Below are positions 27,722 to 37,600 of a DNA stretch of 64,000 bases, one piece after another. The DNA is from Brachyspira hampsonii (GTDB lineage Bacteria > Spirochaetota > Brachyspiria > Brachyspirales > Brachyspiraceae). The translations under genes and the position numbers were made by a program. Within the stretch, counting starts at the first letter, position 1. Each line of letters starts with the position of its first letter. Where the stretch lies: contig NZ_MDCO01000006.1 of assembly GCF_001746205.1 (NCBI RefSeq), positions 248,001 through 312,000 of the forward strand, in the 5' to 3' direction. Below the pieces are notes generated by a model. The model had not been told where the DNA came from and searched no databases. It saw only the letters and a program-made list of their open reading frames with translations.

Positions 27722-27916
27722 TTATCCGGCATTTTGAGTTTTTGGAGCTTTGATTACTCTATCTTTATAAAAACCGCATTCCGGACAGATTCTATGAGGC
27801 ATTCTTTCTGCTCCGCATTGAGGACAGATTGATAATGAGCCTAAGAATCTTTTATCGTTGGCTGCTTGTCTTGATCTTTTTTTTGCTTTCGATTTTCTAT
27901 GCTTTGGTACCGCCAT
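27722..27916 (-). CDS. rpmF: 50S ribosomal protein L32
   Basis: L32 is a small basic zinc-ribbon protein of the large ribosomal subunit. The 64-aa sequence starts MAVPKHRKSKAKKRSRQA and has two CxxC pairs (CPQCG and CPECG), so it is the zinc-binding form. AAGGAG precedes the ATG. It heads a minus-strand run with plsX, the fabH-like gene and rnfCDG. Gap 27917-28050 has no recognised feature. Confidence 0.97.
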   Translation of the reverse strand: MAVPKHRKSKAKKRSRQAANDKRFLGSLSICPQCGAERMPHRICPECGFYKDRVIKAPKTQNAG

Positions 27917-28050
27917 TTTTTTCTCCTTATATTTAAATGTTCAAATAAATTCAAAAATTAAGATAATTATCGCTATTATACGATACAAATTTTAGACTAT
28001 AATACTATGAAGAATCAATTTTGTCAAGCAAAATTAACATAATATATAAT

Positions 28051-29040
28051 CTATTTTCTTATAACTTTTCCATCTCTTATTACTATAGAACTTTTATCTA
28101 GTATTTCTTCCGTAAATTCTAGATTGTACTCTTTGGAGATATCTTCATTAATAAGAATCCTGTATGAATCAGATAATTGTACAAAATTTAGTCCTTCTGT
28201 TTTACCATTATTATTTATTACATCATTAAGAAGCAATGCTAATTGTCTGCCTAAGTAATAATAATTGAAATCTAATGAGAATAATATTGCTGAATTTACA
28301 GCTTCTGAAATATCAGTATTTATCAAGGGGATAGAATATTTATCACATAAATGTGCTATAGAATATATATTTTTATTTATATATTCTTCATCTGCTAAAA
28401 TCATATAGTCTATATCTTTGAATTTGATAATATTTTCTATATCATGAGAATTAAAATCTTTTTCTGTCTCCAAAGGATAATATATTATATTCTCATTGCT
28501 GCAATATTGGCTAATATGTTTAGATATATTAGCTGACATTACTGAGTTTTTAGTGTATAAATAGGCAATACTTTTAACATTGTTTTCAGAAATGATTTTT
28601 ATATATTTGGTAATATCTAAATTTATATAAACACCTGTAATATTATTATTTTGAATTTCATTTCTGCTTATATTACTTAATGATAAATTATCAAAAGAAC
28701 CAGCAAATACTATAGACTGCGGGACTATTATATTCATAGATAGTAAAGTAGCATTTTCTCCTATAATTACTGCTATACTAGAGTTATCATCTCTTACATT
28801 ATTAGCAGTTCTTATTATTGATAATTCATCATTATCCAATTCGTAAAAGTTAATTTGAACATCCATTTTATCAGATGATATTTGATCTAAAAGTCCTTTT
28901 TCTATAGAATTATATTTTCTGGAATTTTTTTCTTTTATTATACTTATAATAGTGGTTTTTTGTGAGGTTTCTTCATTGCCGCATGAAACTAAAAAAAGAA
29001 TTAATAGCAATAATATAATTTTTAAGTTATTAGTTATCAT
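28051..29040 (-). CDS. ABC-type substrate-binding lipoprotein (PF04392-like)
   Basis: A predicted lipoprotein of about 329 aa: hydrophobic leader ending FLVSCGN, with Cys near residue 20. The mature part has the two-lobed periplasmic-binding fold typical of the ABC_sub_bind family (SSIAVIIGENATLLSMNIIV, PLINTDISEAVNSAILFSLDF, YYLGRQLALLLNDVI). No ABC permease or ATPase is adjacent, so it either works with a distant transporter or as an orphan sensor. The start at 29040 avoids overlap with trmB and puts the signal peptide at the N terminus; an in-frame ATG at 29073 is the alternative. Confidence 0.8.
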   Translation of the reverse strand: MITNNLKIILLLLILFLVSCGNEETSQKTTIISIIKEKNSRKYNSIEKGLLDQISSDKMDVQINFYELDNDELSIIRTANNVRDDNSSIAVIIGENATLLSMNIIVPQSIVFAGSFDNLSLSNISRNEIQNNNITGVYINLDITKYIKIISENNVKSIAYLYTKNSVMSANISKHISQYCSNENIIYYPLETEKDFNSHDIENIIKFKDIDYMILADEEYINKNIYSIAHLCDKYSIPLINTDISEAVNSAILFSLDFNYYYLGRQLALLLNDVINNNGKTEGLNFVQLSDSYRILINEDISKEYNLEFTEEILDKSSIVIRDGKVIRK

Positions 29041-29050
29041 AGATCTATTT

Positions 29051-29698
29051 TTATATCTTTTTAGAGTGAGCAAAGAAGTATATATTATGACCTATTGCTC
29101 TCATTTTCTCCTCATAAAGTGTAATGCCGTAGCCTTCTAATCTATTGGTATAATCTGATGATAAAGCATTCTTAAATATTAATGACTCTTTATAAATAGG
29201 ATTCATTATTTCTAATGCATAATTATCATCATCTGTAACTGAATAGAATATACCATCATCTTTAAGTAAAATATTCATCTTACCCAAAAAATCTTCAGTA
29301 AATATTCTTCTATGAGCATGTTTTTTCTTCGGCCAAGGATCGGGAAAGTTTAAATATATTTTATCAAAATAATATTTGCCGTTTAGATATTTATCTATTA
29401 CATTATTAGCCTCGCCGAATATAATAGTTAGATTTTTTATATTTCTTTTATATGCTTTTGATACTGCTTTTTTAGCAGCTTTATACGAATATTCAATTCC
29501 TATAAAGTATTTATCTTTATTATTCATAGCAAGCTCTACTATAAATTTGCCGTTGCCGCATCCTATTTCTAATTCTATTATTTCATAACCTGATAATCTG
29601 TTTTGCAGTTCTTTTGCTATAGCAGAACTATCTTCTGAATTAAAGTCATCTAATAAATATTCTTTTAATATTGATTCATCAAGATTTAAATTTCTCAA
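29051..29698 (-). CDS. trmB: tRNA (guanine-N7-)-methyltransferase
   Basis: TrmB methylates N7 of G46 in tRNA variable loops using SAM. The 215-aa protein has the SAM-binding motif IELEIGCGNGKFIVELA and the diagnostic FPDPWPKKKHAHRRIF. The start codon is TTG at 29698, preceded by GAGGAA at 6-7 bp. It is immediately upstream of the substrate-binding lipoprotein gene, with about 10 bp between them. Confidence 0.95.
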   Translation of the reverse strand: MRNLNLDESILKEYLLDDFNSEDSSAIAKELQNRLSGYEIIELEIGCGNGKFIVELAMNNKDKYFIGIEYSYKAAKKAVSKAYKRNIKNLTIIFGEANNVIDKYLNGKYYFDKIYLNFPDPWPKKKHAHRRIFTEDFLGKMNILLKDDGIFYSVTDDDNYALEIMNPIYKESLIFKNALSSDYTNRLEGYGITLYEEKMRAIGHNIYFFAHSKKI

Positions 29699-29790
29699 TT
29701 ATATTCCTCATTACTAATATTTTACTTGAATGATATATTACTTAATTTTTATGTCAATACTTAATATATTAAAGCATTATAATTTTATAC

Positions 29791-30068
29791 ATGCGGTGTT
29801 TACGCTGAAAATTTAAATAAATCCTGGGTGGGCAGCTAATAAATGTGATATAAATAAAAAAAGAAATAAAAATTAGAAATTAAAAATCAATTAAAAAGCC
29901 TAAAGGGTGGGCAAATGAAAATAAATTTTAAAACTTTAATTACATACCCCGCCCTTTATTCTTTACAGCGTATTTTTTATATTTTAATTTAAATTAATTT
30001 TACTGCTTATTTAGAAATGTTAACGCCCGCCCAAATTTTATTTAAATTTTAAAATCTATTTAACGCAC
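29791..30068. repeat. palindromic G/C-arm element, copy F
   Basis: A 278-bp element runs from ATGCGGT (29791-29797) to AACGCAC (30062-30068). The arms are GGGTGGG (29826-29832), GGGTGGG (29905-29911), CCCCGCCC (29947-29954) and CCCGCCC (30026-30032). Sequence and arm order match copy A. It lies between two minus-strand genes and is the last copy in the window. No coding potential. Confidence 0.87.
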
Positions 30069-30154
30069 GATTTACTATTTCTTTTATAATAGATTAAACT
30101 AAATTAATAATGTAATTAATTATAAAATTTAGTTTACCGTAATAATATTTTTAA

Positions 30155-31327
30155 TTAAAATACAGCTTTCATAGCAATATAGTATCTTCCGTCAGTAGAT
30201 CCTTGAAATCCAAATGAAATAGGATCAAATTTTATATAAGCAGAATATTCTAAACAGAATAAATCTTTTTTAGGATCAAATCTGTAACCATGATTATAAT
30301 TATTGTTAACAGGTATATAAAATAGAGGTCTCAAAGCAATATTTATCATTTTCCATTCAAGTCCAAGTTCAAACCTTAAATAATGGGCATCATTATCCCT
30401 CCAAGTATATTCACCCAATAAGTTTAGCCATAAATCCTTATTAAGAAATGGAATTCTTCCCATACCGGATAATTGCACCAAATGATGAGTATAATATTCC
30501 TTTTCATCGTTAATATTATTTGGGTGGGTATTATATCTGCTTTTAAAATTGTCAGGAGAAAGAGAATTTTTATTATTATATTGATAAAGAAACTGAGCTC
30601 TGAAATAGTCGCCGTTAATTTTGAAAACAGCGGCCAATGGATTTGAATCTTTAGAAAAACCTTGCGAATAAGATAATTCATAATAAGAACCTATAAATCC
30701 AGCCCTAAAACCCATTTCATTATTAACTCTAGGAAGATACCAATGCGGAGCAAAATTTGCCGATTCACTGTCAATAACAGAAGGCAAAAGCATAAATGTA
30801 GAACCATTAATATCATTAACAGCCTTCATTCTAAAAGATAATAATATTCTAGTTAAAGTAACAGTTTCTATACCAGCATCATATAAACCTATACTTCCTG
30901 TGGCATAATCTTTATTAAATACATCAAATTTAGAAGTCATAGTTACAAACGGAGTTGCAGAGAACATCCAATCAAAGTGGAAACTTTTACCTACAGATAA
31001 ATACATGTCAGGCATACTGAAATGTCCGTCTTGTAAATTAACGCCTATTAAAGTATTCATGTGTATTTCTATAGTAGAAAGTTCATATAATAGTCTTGAT
31101 GGGAATGAATTTTTTAATCTATTTTCTCTTTTATGACTTTCATGTATATAGTCAAAAGGCATATAACTTTCTGTAGGTCTTTCATATTCTATACCTATAT
31201 AAGGCCAAACATCTACAGCACCTTTCAATAGATTTTGTTCTTTCTCGGTATATGGAGATTGTCCGTATATTATTGGAGTGTATATCAATATTAATGGCAG
31301 AACAATAAATTTTAATATATTCTTCAT
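30155..31327 (-). CDS. predicted outer-membrane beta-barrel protein
   Basis: I do not recognise the family. The 390-aa protein has a signal peptide (residues 1-22, ending IIYGQ). The mature part has many amphipathic aromatic strands (YYELSYSQGF, YFRAQFLYQYNN, LWLNLLGEYTW, YLRFELGLEW) and ends in Phe, as many outer-membrane barrels do. That suggests a surface or periplasm-facing barrel, possibly a porin-like protein (inference). It is a single-gene unit between a repeat element and a divergent plus-strand gene. Confidence 0.7.
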   Translation of the reverse strand: MKNILKFIVLPLILIYTPIIYGQSPYTEKEQNLLKGAVDVWPYIGIEYERPTESYMPFDYIHESHKRENRLKNSFPSRLLYELSTIEIHMNTLIGVNLQDGHFSMPDMYLSVGKSFHFDWMFSATPFVTMTSKFDVFNKDYATGSIGLYDAGIETVTLTRILLSFRMKAVNDINGSTFMLLPSVIDSESANFAPHWYLPRVNNEMGFRAGFIGSYYELSYSQGFSKDSNPLAAVFKINGDYFRAQFLYQYNNKNSLSPDNFKSRYNTHPNNINDEKEYYTHHLVQLSGMGRIPFLNKDLWLNLLGEYTWRDNDAHYLRFELGLEWKMINIALRPLFYIPVNNNYNHGYRFDPKKDLFCLEYSAYIKFDPISFGFQGSTDGRYYIAMKAVF

Positions 31328-31443
31328 AAAAACCTATTTTTATATTATGTTGTATAGATTATATTGTATCATATAAATAAAAAATTGACAATTGAATTTA
31401 TATGTGATATAATTTTTAATATATATTTTTTTGGGGGGAAAAT

Positions 31444-32511
31444 TTGAAAGAATTTACAATTTTAGAAGAAAAATTGAAAGATATTTTAGATGAATACCAA
31501 TTAATTTCATTTGATAATAAAGAATTATACCAAGTTATAGAACAGCTGAAATCAGAAAAAGAAGAATTAATAAACAGTTTGAAAAATGTCAAAGATAGTT
31601 TCAATCTTTTAAAAGAAGAAAAAACTATATTAGAAGCTGATAAGAGAAATGCTACTGATAATTATAATTCTATAAAAGAAGATAAAGATAATTTAATAAA
31701 ACAATTAGAAGCTACTAGAATAGAAAGAGATACTCTTAAATCTAATTTGGAAAATATAGAAAAAGATTCTATAACCTTAATAGAAGAAAATGACAATCTT
31801 AAAAAAGAATTAGAAAAAGCAATAAGAGCTATAGATTCTCTAAGCAAAGAAAACAATGATCTTAAAGAAAAATTAAGCATTCTGATAGAAAGAATAGACA
31901 ATGTTAGGAAATCTAGTTTTGAATCTAAGAAATCTCATCATTCAGCTATTATTCATAATGCAGAAAATACCACTCATACTGATTTAGTTAACAATGCTGC
32001 ATCGGTTAATAATGTAAATGCAGTTCATAATAATGAAGAAAATAATAATAAAGAATTAAAAGAAACTGCTAAAGAAATTAAAGAAGAAGTGCAAAATGCT
32101 GAAAATGAGTTTGCAAGTAATTTAGAAGAGCCTGATGAAGAAAATCCTTTTAAAAGTGATGCTCAATTATCTGATGAATATGAGGAGTATAAGTCTGAAA
32201 ATCAGATTAACAAAAGCAGCGATATAAAAGAAGTAAATGAAGTAAAAGAAATAAAAGAAGTCTCAAATGTGAAAGTTACAGAAGATGAAGATCCATTCAG
32301 TAATGCTTCAGATGCTAGTTGGGATAATGATATCAAAAATGAAGAGGCAGCAGAAAATAAAACTAATGATGCAGCAGCAGAAAATATAGAAGAAATTGAT
32401 GATAAAAACGGCAAAGAAGATAATTATGAATTTGATATAAATGAAGATGATCAGTATATGTTTGGCGATGATGATGAGGAAGAATTTTTCTTTGATAATG
32501 AATCAAAATAA
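31444..32511 (+). CDS. coiled-coil protein with acidic C-terminal tail, upstream of zapA
   Basis: The 355-aa protein begins with about 160 residues of heptad-rich coiled coil (LEEKLKDILDEYQL; repeated EEK, LKK and IEK patterns) and continues in a disordered, very acidic Asn/Glu-rich region ending DDDEEEFFFDNESK. No signal peptide or TM, so it is cytoplasmic. The start is TTG at 31444, 5 bp after a GGGGGG ribosome binding site. zapA follows after 13 bp, so it may be a partner in Z-ring assembly, like ZapB (inference). It is not clearly homologous to a named family. Confidence 0.75.
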   Translation: MKEFTILEEKLKDILDEYQLISFDNKELYQVIEQLKSEKEELINSLKNVKDSFNLLKEEKTILEADKRNATDNYNSIKEDKDNLIKQLEATRIERDTLKSNLENIEKDSITLIEENDNLKKELEKAIRAIDSLSKENNDLKEKLSILIERIDNVRKSSFESKKSHHSAIIHNAENTTHTDLVNNAASVNNVNAVHNNEENNNKELKETAKEIKEEVQNAENEFASNLEEPDEENPFKSDAQLSDEYEEYKSENQINKSSDIKEVNEVKEIKEVSNVKVTEDEDPFSNASDASWDNDIKNEEAAENKTNDAAAENIEEIDDKNGKEDNYEFDINEDDQYMFGDDDEEEFFFDNESK

Positions 32512-32524
32512 TAGGTAAATAATT

Positions 32525-32857
32525 ATGGATGATATTACTATTGTAGAGGTTAATATATACGGAAGAATGCTAAGCATAAAATCTCAAGAGGGTAATGCTG
32601 AATATTTAAAAGAAGTTGCAGAATTTGTTAATGAGAGTATGAATGATATAGCAGAGCATTATGGTCCTAATTATCCAAGAGATACTATAGCCATACTAGC
32701 ATGTCTTAATATAGCAGATCTCTTAAAAAGAGAAATAGCAAATAATAAAGCAGGAAAAGATACATTATTAGCATTAAAAGAAAGCATAGCTTCCAGGTCT
32801 AATGAACTTATAAGACTCATAGACGAAACTAAAGATATTAATAAGGAAAAACAATAA
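32525..32857 (+). CDS. zapA: cell division protein ZapA
   Basis: ZapA binds FtsZ and cross-links protofilaments at the division site. The 110-aa protein has the expected N-terminal beta domain (ITIVEVNIYGRMLSIKS), the helix EYLKEVAEFVNESMNDIAEHY, and the long C-terminal coiled coil from residue 55. Length is normal. It is coupled to the coiled-coil gene upstream. No clear terminator separates it from the convergent gene that ends at 32916. Confidence 0.88.
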   Translation: MDDITIVEVNIYGRMLSIKSQEGNAEYLKEVAEFVNESMNDIAEHYGPNYPRDTIAILACLNIADLLKREIANNKAGKDTLLALKESIASRSNELIRLIDETKDINKEKQ

Positions 32858-32915
32858 ATTTATAATTAGTATTAATAAATAAAGGACTGATAATACATCG
32901 CCTTACATTTTATTA

Positions 32916-34601
32916 TTATATTTTACTATCTCTAAGCATATAATTAAATTGATTTCTTGTATAAACCTTAATTTTATTATTATGAGTAGCATAACTTCTG
33001 GCACTATTTGTAAGCTCAAGAGGCAGAATTAATATTCCATTTTTTGCCCCTGCCTCATTAATAAGAAGTATAAAATCTCTAATGACAAGTTCTCCAACTT
33101 CAGTATTTCTCCATCGTTTGAAAGATATTAAAGTCAAGTCTTTTTTACTTTTATTTGCGGCAAATGCCAAATAATTAACTTCATCTCCGTAATCATAATC
33201 TATTAATTTTTCATTATATTCCTGCACAGCTGAATATAAAAGTTTTTTTTGTATTATATCCTGACATATACTTTTGAAAGATGACAAACTTATATCATAA
33301 ATTTTATCTACTTTCTTACTGCTTACATTTTCTATAGTAGCATTATTTTCATTTATGTTGCATTCTAATAATATTTTTTCAATATCTACACTTCTTTCTA
33401 TTTCTATTAAATTTAATATTTTGTCTAAACTATTGAAAGAATCCTCCCACAAACTTACAGCATTTTCCCAAGATTCTATATACTTAGCATCAACATATTT
33501 TTCATAATTTTCTTTTATATATTTATCATTGTTATTTAAGAGCATATCTCCTCTTAATTTCTTTAATTGAACTTCAGCTTTTGCAATAGCAGATAAATAA
33601 TTAAATATACTATCCAAATCATATATGCTGAATTCCGGATCATTGAATAATTTTATATGCTCAAAATAACTTATAGCACTATTAATATCTTTGATAAAAT
33701 AATTATAAAACCCAAAATCTAAAATAATAATAGTTTCATCTTTTTTTATTTCATTTATTTTATACTGTTTAGAGTATTGATTATATAAATTGATAAAAGC
33801 TTCATTATCATCTGATTTATATAATATATACAAATATATTCTGTTTATAAAGAATCTATATTTATAATCATTCTTAATTGTTTTTGATGATAATATAGAT
33901 TCGGCAAAACTTCTTGCACTGTTAATTTCATCATTTATAATATATAGTGAAATTAGTATTTTCTCTATCAATATCATTTCATCATAGTCTTCTTCAATAT
34001 TGCTTATATTTCTGCTTAATCTCTTATGAAGTTCTTCAAGCATAGAAATAACTTTTTTATACTCTTTATTTATAAAATAGGATATAGCAGCTATTTTAAG
34101 CTCATATATTTCAAAATCATTTTTATTATTTAAAACTCTATTAAAATATTCTGAAGCTAATTTATAAGCACCTTCTTTTCCAAGTTCAGTAGCTGCTTTT
34201 ATAGAATAGTATGTATTATTAATATCTATCTGAGCTATTTTTAAAGTATATTTTAAACTTTCTTCTCTATTATCTAATTTGCTGTATAACTCTTCAAGTT
34301 TTTTATATATATTCAATTCTTCTCCTTCAAAATATTTAATATTAAGAAGTTTTTCATATTTTTCTATAGCTTTTTCTGTCATATTGTACTGTTCTTCTAT
34401 TACAGCTAATTCATATATTGCATTATAATCTTTAGGATTCATCTGTATTTTTTTCTCGAGTTCATCTATCTTCTTTTTTATGTCTTTTGGTTTATATGTC
34501 TTATTGTTTCCTCTTATTATAGTTTTTAAGAAGAAAATGATTCCTAATACTATTATTATAGATACCGGAACTATGATTATATAAGTGTAAGAGTCAAGCA
34601 T
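32916..34601 (-). CDS. membrane-anchored TPR protein with Mrr-like nuclease-fold C terminus
   Basis: The 561-aa protein has one N-terminal TM (residues 6-30), then Lys/Arg, so the rest is probably cytoplasmic. TPR-like helical repeats fill about residues 45-340. The C-terminal 85 residues resemble the Mrr_cat PD-(D/E)XK fold: YGDEVNYLAF, LTLISFKRW, VGELVIRDF, GAKNGILILPLEL, and KIKVYTRNQFNYML. The catalytic Asp and Lys are in place but the Gln/Glu two before Lys is Ser, so activity is doubtful. It is paralogous to the C-terminal part of the next upstream gene, 22 bp away. A role in defence or stress is only a guess. Confidence 0.78.
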   Translation of the reverse strand: MLDSYTYIIIVPVSIIIVLGIIFFLKTIIRGNNKTYKPKDIKKKIDELEKKIQMNPKDYNAIYELAVIEEQYNMTEKAIEKYEKLLNIKYFEGEELNIYKKLEELYSKLDNREESLKYTLKIAQIDINNTYYSIKAATELGKEGAYKLASEYFNRVLNNKNDFEIYELKIAAISYFINKEYKKVISMLEELHKRLSRNISNIEEDYDEMILIEKILISLYIINDEINSARSFAESILSSKTIKNDYKYRFFINRIYLYILYKSDDNEAFINLYNQYSKQYKINEIKKDETIIILDFGFYNYFIKDINSAISYFEHIKLFNDPEFSIYDLDSIFNYLSAIAKAEVQLKKLRGDMLLNNNDKYIKENYEKYVDAKYIESWENAVSLWEDSFNSLDKILNLIEIERSVDIEKILLECNINENNATIENVSSKKVDKIYDISLSSFKSICQDIIQKKLLYSAVQEYNEKLIDYDYGDEVNYLAFAANKSKKDLTLISFKRWRNTEVGELVIRDFILLINEAGAKNGILILPLELTNSARSYATHNNKIKVYTRNQFNYMLRDSKI

Positions 34602-34623
34602 AATATTATCCTATATTTAGTAA

Positions 34624-37600
34624 TTATTTTACAAAATTATTTTTTAAAAATGAATTAAATTGGCTTCTTGTATAAACGGTAATTTTTTCATTATGTTTTG
34701 CATAGCTTTTGGCACTATTTGACAATTTCACAGGAAGAATTAGTATACCGCTTTTTGCCCCAGATTCATTGACCATAAGCAAAAAATCTCTAATGATAAG
34801 TTCTCCTACCTCAGTGTTTTTCCATCTTTTTATTGAAATTAAGGTTAAATCCTTTTTATTTTTATTAGTAGGGTATGCCAAATAATTAACATCATCTCCA
34901 TACTCATAATTTATTATATTATCTGAATATTCCTGCAATATAGAATATGATAATTTATTTTGAATTATATTCTGGCAAAGTTTTTTGAAATTACTCAAAC
35001 TTAATGAATATATAGTATCTATATTTGTAATTCTTTTCTGCCTATTATCATCATTTAATTGTTTCTCCATATTATATTCATTTAGTATTTTATCAACATC
35101 AATAGTATTTTGAATTTCTACCAATGAATTAATATAATCAAAATTATAGAAATTTACTTCCCATAATCCCAATACTTTTTCCCATATTGCTATTAATTCA
35201 CTATCAATATATTTATCATATCTTTCATTTACATATTTTTCATCATTTAGTTTCATAGCATTTCTTAATTTGCTCAATTGAAGTGATGCTTTATTAACTT
35301 CATTAAGATACTGCAGTATTTGATCTAAATAATAAACACTGTATTCCAATTTATGAAAAGAATTCAATTTTGTGAAGAATCTTATAGAAGCATTTATATC
35401 TTTCAAGAAATATGAATAAAATGCAAAATCAAATATAAGCCCCGCATATTTATAATCTGCCTCTTCTAAATTATATAAACTAATTATATTATTATACATT
35501 TCTCTAAATCTTTCATTATCAGATAATTTATACAATGTGTACATATACATCTTATTAATATATAGTTTATGCTCTTCGCTTATATTTTTATTTGATAATA
35601 TTTGTTCTATGAATGCAATTGCTCTATTAAGCTCATCAGCCGATATGTACATAGATATCATTAATATTTCAAGATTATCAATTTCTGATGCATCTATTTC
35701 TTTATCATTGAATATTTTTTTGTATAATTCTTCCAAAAATATTATAGACTTTCTATAATCTTTAATCATAAAAAACGATAATGCAGCTGTTTTTGCCTCT
35801 TCTATATCTATATTTTCTTTTGATACTATCACTTTATTAAAGTATTCGCAGGCAAGTTTATATTTACCTTCTTTTCCGAGCATAGTACCTAATTTCATAG
35901 CATAATAAATATTATTAGGTTCAGCTTTTTCGATTAAAAGAGAATATTTAAAACTTTTTTCTTTATCTCCTAATTGAGAATATGCCGGCTCTAATTTTTT
36001 GTATATTTCAATTTCATTAATATCATTATCTGCAAAATATCTCTCTTTTATAAGTTTTTCATATTTATCTAATGCATTATTAAAGTCGCCGTATTTTTCT
36101 TCAAGCGTAGCTAATTGATAAATAGAGTCCAAATCATTTTCATTTTCTTCTATATTCTTCTGCAATTCTTTCATCATCTTTTGTATGTTTTTCTGTGGCT
36201 TGTTTTTTTTTTTTGAAAAAAAATTTTTAATTATTATAATTGTAGATATTAATATAATGATGAATATTACAGGGCTTGCCAAACCTATAAAACTATTATC
36301 ATCAATTTTTAATTCTTCATCTTCAAAGTTTGAATAACTCCCGTCGCCTGAATATCTGAAAGTAGTTATAAAATTAGAATCTTTGTCATATAAATTCCAT
36401 ATTAAAGATGAAGCAAATCTATTCATCATAGCATTATTAATAAAAATCTCTTTGAATACATCATAACTGTATTTCTCTCCGCTTGCTAATAAAATAGCTA
36501 AAGCATAAGAAGTATCTTTCATAAAAGAAGGAATTTCTTTTCTTAATTTTGTTACTTCTTCTTTTAAATCCTCATCAAAGTTTTGGGGAATCTTTTTTAA
36601 TTCTTTATTATTTTTCATATCAAAAATACTCAAAGAATAATCACTATTCAAAATTAATTTATAATTTTTATTCAACTCTTTTTCACCTTTAGAATTAAAT
36701 CCGAAATCAGATGAATATCTTAATTGGAACTCATTATAGCTAATATCCATTTTTTTCATCACTTCTTCAATTAAATTATAAGCCTCATAACGAACTTCAG
36801 ATTTTTTTGTATTTGAATATATTTCATATAATAATCTAAGTGCATATTTACTTTGCATATTTAATTTAATTATTAAAAGTGAAAGTTTTGTGTCATGTTC
36901 TTTTTTATATATATTTTTTATGGCCTCATCTCCTCCGTATATAGCATATATAAAAGCAGCTGTTTCTTTATTAGTTTCATCATAGATATTTTTAGCAAAA
37001 TTTACAAAAGATTCTTTATCAAGTAAATTAACGATATTGTCAACCTGCATTAATCTTTTAACATCTCTTTTAAGAAGCAAATATTCTAAATATATATATT
37101 TTAAAACTTTATTTTCAACTTCTCTTGATTTATCTTTTATTAAAACCTTATAATCATTTATAAAGCTCACCTTTTTATCATCTTTTTTATTATAATTGTT
37201 TTCCACATACTTTTCTGCTTCTTCTATAGTTTTGAAATTATAATTATCTGTAACAGATGAAAGCTCTTCGCTAAACTCGCTTTCTAATCTCTTCTTTAAT
37301 GACAAAATTTTTTTATTTGTGTCTTTTGATATTAAATCATATACTTCTTTTACATTCTCTTTTGTAATAGTTAAATAATCTTTATAAGAACCATAAAAAG
37401 CCTGAAGATACGCTTTAATTTTTAAAGGCAGTTCTTCATACTTTCCAAAGCATAAATTACTCATTTCTGATACTTTATTTAAATCCCAATTTGCTAATGA
37501 ATCAAAACAATTATAACCTTTAGCAAAATCAAATATTCCAAATATCGTTTTTAATTTTTTTGTATCCCATTTATCAAGAGGCTGATTAAAAGCTTCAGTA

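Noticed and set aside
30523-30529. GGGTGGG as a further copy of the palindromic element
   Set aside because: It lies inside the 390-aa outer-membrane protein frame as Thr-His-Pro codons on the minus strand. None of the companion arms or GTGCGG ends is near it.
32858-32915. Shared terminator between zapA and the convergent TPR-Mrr gene
   Set aside because: Only A/T-rich sequence without a convincing stem was found.
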